Shown piece by piece: positions 38,808 through 42,654 of a DNA stretch of 42,654 nt; within the stretch, counting starts at the first letter, position 1; each line of letters begins with the position of its first letter. The notes under the pieces were generated by a model that was not told the DNA's origin, did not search any database, and saw only the letters and a list, made by a program, of their open reading frames with translations. The stretch covers positions 1 through 42,654 of the forward strand of contig JAFYTP010000022.1 of the NCBI GenBank assembly GCA_017558775.1, read 5' to 3'. The stretch comes from Bacteroidales bacterium (GTDB taxonomy: Bacteria; Bacteroidota; Bacteroidia; Bacteroidales; UBA932). Both the position numbers and the translations under genes were made by a program.

Positions 38808-39509
38808 TTACCGGACCCAATCCGGGTACTTCACTTTCGGGATGAGCGCACGGATCTGGGCCTGCCGCTTGGTCAGATATGGCCCTGGAGCTACCGGACT
38901 GTACCTAAGTGGATTAGGAAGGCAAACGGCGATAGCGACGGCCTGAGAACGGTTGAGGTTGGCGGCGTGACTGCCGAAGTATTGCAGGGCGGCCGCCTCC
39001 GCGCCATAGATTCCCTTGCCCATCTCCGCTACGTTCAGATAGACTTCCATAATGCGCTCCTTACCCCAGATCTTTTCAATAAGGAACGTAAAGTATGCCT
39101 CGAAGATCTTGCGGGCCCATGTGGACGAACCCCAGGTGAAGACATTCTTCGCCGTCTGCTGGGAGATGGTGCTGCAGCCGCGGATCTTCTTACCCCGTTC
39201 GATATGGTCCTTCCTCATCTTCTGGATTTCCTCCCAAGCAAATCCGTTGTGTTCGTCGAACAGGTTGTCCTCGCAGGCGATGACGGCCTTCATCATCTCC
39301 GGGGAAATTTCCTCCAGCGGTTTCCAGTACTGGCGGGTATGGAAACCATCGACCTTGGCGTATTCGACAGACCGCCGGATCATCAGCGGCGTAATCCGCA
39401 CAGGCACCCATTTGAGCAGGGTCACCCACACGAGACTTGCCACGACGAACCAGAATGGGATCCGGACAAATATCCAATACCAAAAACTTCTTCTCCTCTT
39501 CTTGCGCAT
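38808..39509 (-). CDS. mtgA: Monofunctional peptidoglycan transglycosylase
   Basis: This encodes 233 residues, the normal MtgA length. A basic N-terminus (MRKKRRRS) and one membrane anchor (about 11-30, WIFVRIPFWFVVASLVWV) precede a GT51 domain. Block 1 is ACEDNLFDEHNGFAW with the catalytic Glu, and block 2 is RGCSTISQQTAKNVFTW, where the more usual first residues are GGSTISQQ. Further on come EKIWGKERIMEVYLN and the AEMGKGIYGAEAAALQYF block. It polymerises lipid II into glycan strands at the periplasmic face. ATG 39509 is preferred; the frame stays open upstream to 39620. A small hairpin (39513-39527) sits just before the ATG. Confidence 0.92.
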   Translation of the reverse strand: MRKKRRRSFWYWIFVRIPFWFVVASLVWVTLLKWVPVRITPLMIRRSVEYAKVDGFHTRQYWKPLEEISPEMMKAVIACEDNLFDEHNGFAWEEIQKMRKDHIERGKKIRGCSTISQQTAKNVFTWGSSTWARKIFEAYFTFLIEKIWGKERIMEVYLNVAEMGKGIYGAEAAALQYFGSHAANLNRSQAVAIAVCLPNPLRYSPVAPGPYLTKRQAQIRALIPKVKYPDWVR

Positions 39510-39512
39510 ACG

Positions 39513-39527
39513 TGCGGCTTCGCCGCA
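39513..39527 (-). promoter_or_regulatory. Small hairpin covering the mtgA ribosome-binding region
   Basis: A 6-bp stem TGCGGC/GCCGCA with a 3-base loop lies 3 bases upstream of the mtgA ATG. It could lower translation initiation, or be a chance feature of GC-rich DNA; it also lies in frame if a start further upstream is used. Confidence 0.3.
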
Positions 39528-39543
39528 AAACCCGTGCCCATGG

Positions 39544-39574
39544 TTTGAAAATTGCAGGCTTTTCGTTACATTTG
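39544..39574 (+). promoter_or_regulatory. Promoter of the flippase gene
   Basis: TTTG (39544-39547), a 19-base spacer and TACATTTG (39567-39574) match both consensus boxes perfectly. The ATG at 39583 lies 8 bases after the -7 box, so a leaderless mRNA is predicted. Confidence 0.78.
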
Positions 39575-39582
39575 TGGTTACT

Positions 39583-41076
39583 ATGGCAGACATGAAAACC
39601 CTGGCCAAGGATACGGCCATCTATGGACTCAGCAGCATCATCGGAAGGTTCCTGAACTACCTGCTTGTTCCGCTTTATACATACCGGATTCCCGCGGCCA
39701 GCGGCGGTTACGGCATCTATACGAACATCTATGCCTACACGGGGCTTTTCTTTGCCATCCTGACCTACGGCATGGAGACCACCTTCTTCCGCTTTGCCAA
39801 CAAGGAAGAAGAGGACCCCAAGCTCGTCTTTTCGACGATCCTCAGGATGGTGGGCTGCACGTCGCTCCTTTTCATCGGCCTGGTTTTCGCCTTCCTGGGC
39901 CCTATTTCCTCCTGGATGGGGTATCCGGACCACGCTCCCTATATCTGGACCATGGCCATTGTCGTGGCGCTGGACGCCTTCCAGGCCATCCTGTTCTCCT
40001 ACCTGCGTTATCAGAAACGGCCCATTAAATTCGCCTCACTGAAACTGCTGTTCATCGGCCTGAACATCGCCTTGAACCTGATCTTCTTCGCCCTCCTCCC
40101 CTATCTGTACAAGCAGAATCCGGGGATGGTCAGCGGCATCTACAATCCGGAGGTCGGGGTCGGATACGCCTTCTATATCAATCTGTTCTGTACGTCCATC
40201 ATCACTTTCTTCTTCGCCAAGGAACTGAAGGGCATCACCTATGGTTTCGACATGAAACTGTGCAAACGGCTGCTCTCCTACAGCTGGCCCATCCTGATCC
40301 TGAGCGTGGCGGGCGTGCTGAACCAGACGGCGGACAAGATCCTCTTCCCGAAGGTTTATCCCGGGGAGGACGCCAATGTCCAGCTGGGCATCTACGGAGC
40401 CGTCGTGAAGATCGCAATGATCATGGCGCTCATCACGCAGGCGTTCCGGTATGCCTATGAGCCGTTCGTGTTCGGCAGTGCCCAGGAAAAGGACAGCAAG
40501 GAGACCTATGCCAAGGGAATGAAGTATTACATCATCTTCACCCTGCTGGCCTACCTGGCGGTGATGGGCTACATCAATATCCTGCGCCACTTCATCCACA
40601 GCGATTATTGGGACGCGCGCATCGTCCCCATCGTGATGGCGGCCGAACTGATGATGGGCATCTATTTCAACCTGTCCTTCTGGTACAAACTCACGGACAG
40701 GACCTACTGGGGGGCCATTTTCGCCGGCATCGGCTGCGCCGTCCTCATCGCCATCAACGTCCTCCTAGTCCCGAAGTATGGCTACATCGCCTGCGCCTGG
40801 GGCGGTTTCGCCGGATATGGCATCTCGATGATCCTGTCCTATCTGTTGGAGCGGAAATATTATCCCATCAAGTACCCGATGAAGGAAATCGGCCTGTACA
40901 CCCTGCTGGCGGCCGTCCTCTTCGTCGGCATCACCTTCTCCAACAAGTATCTGAGCTTCTGGCCCTCCATCCTGGTGAACACGGTGCTCGTACTCATCTT
41001 CTGCGCCTACATCGTGAAGAAGGACCTGCCGCTGGCGGAGATTCCGGTGGTTGGCAAATATTTCAAACGGAAATAG
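39583..41076 (+). CDS. Polysaccharide/lipid-linked oligosaccharide flippase (Wzx/MATE-like)
   Basis: This encodes 497 residues with about 14 membrane helices. The N-terminus LAKDTAIYGLSSIIGRFLNYLLVPLYTYRI is the standard opening of polysaccharide biosynthesis (RfbX/Wzx, MurJ-MATE-like) proteins, and LLSYSWPILILSVAGVLNQTADKILF marks the start of the second half. It should move a lipid-linked sugar or lipid II-like precursor across the inner membrane. Linked mtgA leaves open a cell-wall role, but no other capsule genes are adjacent. An open frame runs back to 39052, but that part is antisense to mtgA and is rejected. ATG 39583 (or 39592) follows a perfect promoter. Confidence 0.88.
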   Translation: MADMKTLAKDTAIYGLSSIIGRFLNYLLVPLYTYRIPAASGGYGIYTNIYAYTGLFFAILTYGMETTFFRFANKEEEDPKLVFSTILRMVGCTSLLFIGLVFAFLGPISSWMGYPDHAPYIWTMAIVVALDAFQAILFSYLRYQKRPIKFASLKLLFIGLNIALNLIFFALLPYLYKQNPGMVSGIYNPEVGVGYAFYINLFCTSIITFFFAKELKGITYGFDMKLCKRLLSYSWPILILSVAGVLNQTADKILFPKVYPGEDANVQLGIYGAVVKIAMIMALITQAFRYAYEPFVFGSAQEKDSKETYAKGMKYYIIFTLLAYLAVMGYINILRHFIHSDYWDARIVPIVMAAELMMGIYFNLSFWYKLTDRTYWGAIFAGIGCAVLIAINVLLVPKYGYIACAWGGFAGYGISMILSYLLERKYYPIKYPMKEIGLYTLLAAVLFVGITFSNKYLSFWPSILVNTVLVLIFCAYIVKKDLPLAEIPVVGKYFKRK

Positions 41077-41086
41077 CCTGTTTTAC

Positions 41087-41116
41087 TTTCGATTTGAAAA
41101 CAAATCGTTATCTTTG
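41087..41116 (+). promoter_or_regulatory. Candidate promoter of ftcD
   Basis: A perfect -7 box TATCTTTG (41109-41116) is preceded at an 18-base spacing by TTTC, a one-base mismatch to TTTG. The ATG is 23 bases downstream. It begins 11 bases after the flippase stop codon. Confidence 0.5.
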
Positions 41117-41139
41117 AATGTAAAACTGATAACCTTTCT

Positions 41140-42654
41140 ATGAAAAGAATCATTGAATGCGTCCCCAATTACAGCGAGGGACGTGATCAGGGTATCATCG
41201 ACGCCATCGTGGCGGCCATCGCCTCGGTCGAGGGCGTGAAAGTGCTGAACGTGGACCCCGGCGAGGCGACGAACCGGACGGTCGTGACGTTCGTGGGCGC
41301 GCCGGAGCCGGTCGTCGAGGCGGCCTTCAAGGGAGCGGAGAAAGCCAAGGAGCTGATTGATATGCGGATCCATCACGGGGCGCACCCCCGGAGCGGCGCG
41401 ACGGACGTTCTGCCGCTGATTCCCGTCTCGGGCATCACGCTGGAAGAATGCGCCGTGCTCGCCCGCGGACTCGCGGAGCGGATGTATAAGGAGCTGGGTA
41501 TCCCCTGCTACTGCTACGAGGCGGCGGCGTTCAAGCCGGAACGGAAAAACCTCGCCGTGTGCCGGGCGGGCGAATACGAGGCCCTGCCCGAGAAGATGGC
41601 GGATCCGGCCCGGAAGCCGGACTTCGGCGGAGAATACAATGACATCGTCGCCCGTACCGGCGCCACCAATGTCGGCGCCCGCAACTTCCTGATTGCTGTC
41701 AATTACAACCTCAATACAACCTCCACCCGCCGCGCGATGGCCATCGCCTTCGACGTGCGGGAGAAGGGCCGCAAAGCCCGGGAGGGCGGCTCGCTCACCG
41801 GCAAGCTCCTCAAGGACGAGAACGGCGAGCAGATCTGGATTCCCGGCACGCTGAAGGGCTGCAAGGCCATCGGCTGGTACATCGACGAATACGGCATCGC
41901 CCAGGTGTCGATGAATATCACCGACATCGACACGGTCCCCCTGCATGTCGCTTACGAGGAAGTCTGCCACGCCGCCGCGGCCCGCGGGCTCAAGGTCACG
42001 GGTGTGGAAATCGTGGGACTGGTTCCGAAGCGGGTGCTCATCGACGCGGGCAAATTCTATCTGGAAAAGCAGCAGCGGTCGATGGGTGTTTCCGAGGAAG
42101 AAATCATGAAGATTGCCGTCAAGTCGATGTCCCTGGACGACCTCAAACCCTTCGATCCGAAGGAGAAGGTCATCGAATACCTGATGGAGGACGAGGCGGA
42201 ACTCGCTGTCCGCGAACGCCTTGTGCGGATGTCCGTCAAGGGCTTCGCCGCCGAGACGGCCTCCGAGTCCCCCGCCCCGGGCGGCGGGTCGATATCGGCC
42301 TATATGGGCGCCCTCGGCGCCGCGCTCGCCACGATGGTCGCGAACCTTTCCGCCCACAAGCGTGGCTGGGACGACCGCTGGAAGGAGTTCTCCGACGTCG
42401 CCGAAAAGGGCCAGGCCCTGATGGCCGAACTCCTTGCCCTGGTCGATGAGGATACGGCCGCCTTCAACCGCATCATGGACGTCTTTTCGATGCCCAAGGG
42501 AACGGCCGAGGAGAAGGCCGCCCGTGCCGCGGCTCTCGAGGAAGCGACGCTCTACGCCGCCTCCGTGCCGCTCCGCACGATGGAAGCATCCCTGAAGGCG
42601 CTGCCGCTGGCGCTCGAGATGGCGCGGAAGGGCAACCCGGCGTCGGCCTCCGAC
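41140..42654 (+). CDS. ftcD: Glutamate formimidoyltransferase/formimidoyl-THF cyclodeaminase (5' part)
   Basis: The gene starts at 41140 (MKRIIECVPNYSEGRD) and runs off the window after 505 codons. The formiminotransferase N-subdomain contains IHHGAHPRSGATD with His82, the position of the catalytic histidine in the mammalian enzyme. The C-subdomain follows (GATNVGARNFLIAVNYNLNTT). The cyclodeaminase domain begins near residue 370 with SPAPGGGSISAY. The bifunctional enzyme moves the formimino group from formiminoglutamate to tetrahydrofolate and closes it to methenyl-THF, the end of histidine breakdown. Other hut genes are not within the window but may follow downstream. Confidence 0.94.
   Translation, partial: MKRIIECVPNYSEGRDQGIIDAIVAAIASVEGVKVLNVDPGEATNRTVVTFVGAPEPVVEAAFKGAEKAKELIDMRIHHGAHPRSGATDVLPLIPVSGITLEECAVLARGLAERMYKELGIPCYCYEAAAFKPERKNLAVCRAGEYEALPEKMADPARKPDFGGEYNDIVARTGATNVGARNFLIAVNYNLNTTSTRRAMAIAFDVREKGRKAREGGSLTGKLLKDENGEQIWIPGTLKGCKAIGWYIDEYGIAQVSMNITDIDTVPLHVAYEEVCHAAAARGLKVTGVEIVGLVPKRVLIDAGKFYLEKQQRSMGVSEEEIMKIAVKSMSLDDLKPFDPKEKVIEYLMEDEAELAVRERLVRMSVKGFAAETASESPAPGGGSISAYMGALGAALATMVANLSAHKRGWDDRWKEFSDVAEKGQALMAELLALVDEDTAAFNRIMDVFSMPKGTAEEKAARAAALEEATLYAASVPLRTMEASLKALPLALEMARKGNPASASD

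Noticed and set aside
39052-39582. N-terminal extension of the flippase
   Set aside because: It is antisense to mtgA and precedes a perfect promoter; the family N-terminus starts at 39583 or 39592.

Overview
The window reads as a chromosomal piece of a GC-rich member of the Bacteroidales. The case rests on a SusC/SusD outer-membrane uptake pair with BACON and DUF4302 lipoproteins, a serine-palmitoyltransferase-type enzyme (sphingolipids are typical of this order), and many copies of the Bacteroidota promoter (TTTG, then 19-20 bases, then TAnnTTTG). The GC content would suit Rikenellaceae/Alistipes-like or related uncultured gut lineages, but the genus cannot be fixed by reading alone. Both ends cut a gene. 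There is no CRISPR array, rRNA or transposase, and no gene-free stretch longer than about 200 bases.

Layout. (1) 1-1435: the 3' end of an spt-like gene and yicC, then a shared terminator. (2) 1455-10767, minus strand: a five-gene uptake locus transcribed SusC, SusD, zinc metallohydrolase lipoprotein, DUF4302 lipoprotein, BACON lipoprotein. No regulator or glycoside hydrolase is attached to it. (3) 10894-14918, minus: a NatA/NatB-like ABC exporter followed by a 5'-nucleotidase split into two genes, with a clear promoter and terminator. (4) 14928-15971, minus: holA. (5) 15986-19126, minus: an overlapping housekeeping operon of a stand-alone HsdR-N-type nuclease-fold protein, cca, xer recombinase and hpf. 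(6) 19139-28896, minus: a nine-gene, tightly overlapping envelope-lipid operon resembling the accessory half of aryl polyene/flexirubin-type clusters: small-multidrug-resistance-like membrane protein, LolA-like carrier, hotdog dehydratase, GT2 glycosyltransferase, MMPL exporter fused to an acyltransferase, esterase, PaaK-like ligase, second acyltransferase and SGNH hydrolase. No ketosynthase or acyl carrier protein gene is present. (7) 28893-31183: a glycine-rich EF-hand protein, manC and an orphan lipoprotein. (8) 31227-31510: two lysine tRNAs (UUU and CUU) under one promoter and terminator. (9) 31601-38754: two GH3 glycoside hydrolases, an N-acetylhexosamine-kinase-like enzyme and a CyuA/UPF0597 protein. 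(10) 38808 to the end: mtgA, a divergent Wzx/MATE-like flippase, and the start of ftcD.

The most unusual signal is a small family of about 26-base palindromic repeats with constant ends (GTCAT...ATCT) and compensating core changes. One copy is intergenic, where it supplies part of a stop codon and probably a terminator. Two lie back to back inside the MMPL exporter gene and one lies inside the dehydratase gene, both read through in frame. This resembles the behaviour of Rickettsia palindromic elements. Other points worth checking are a pair of divergent promoters whose -33 boxes interleave (35051-35097), several genes whose start codon lies only 6-10 bases from the -7 box (predicted leaderless mRNAs), and a terminator whose T-tract doubles as the -33 box of the next operon (28865-28923).
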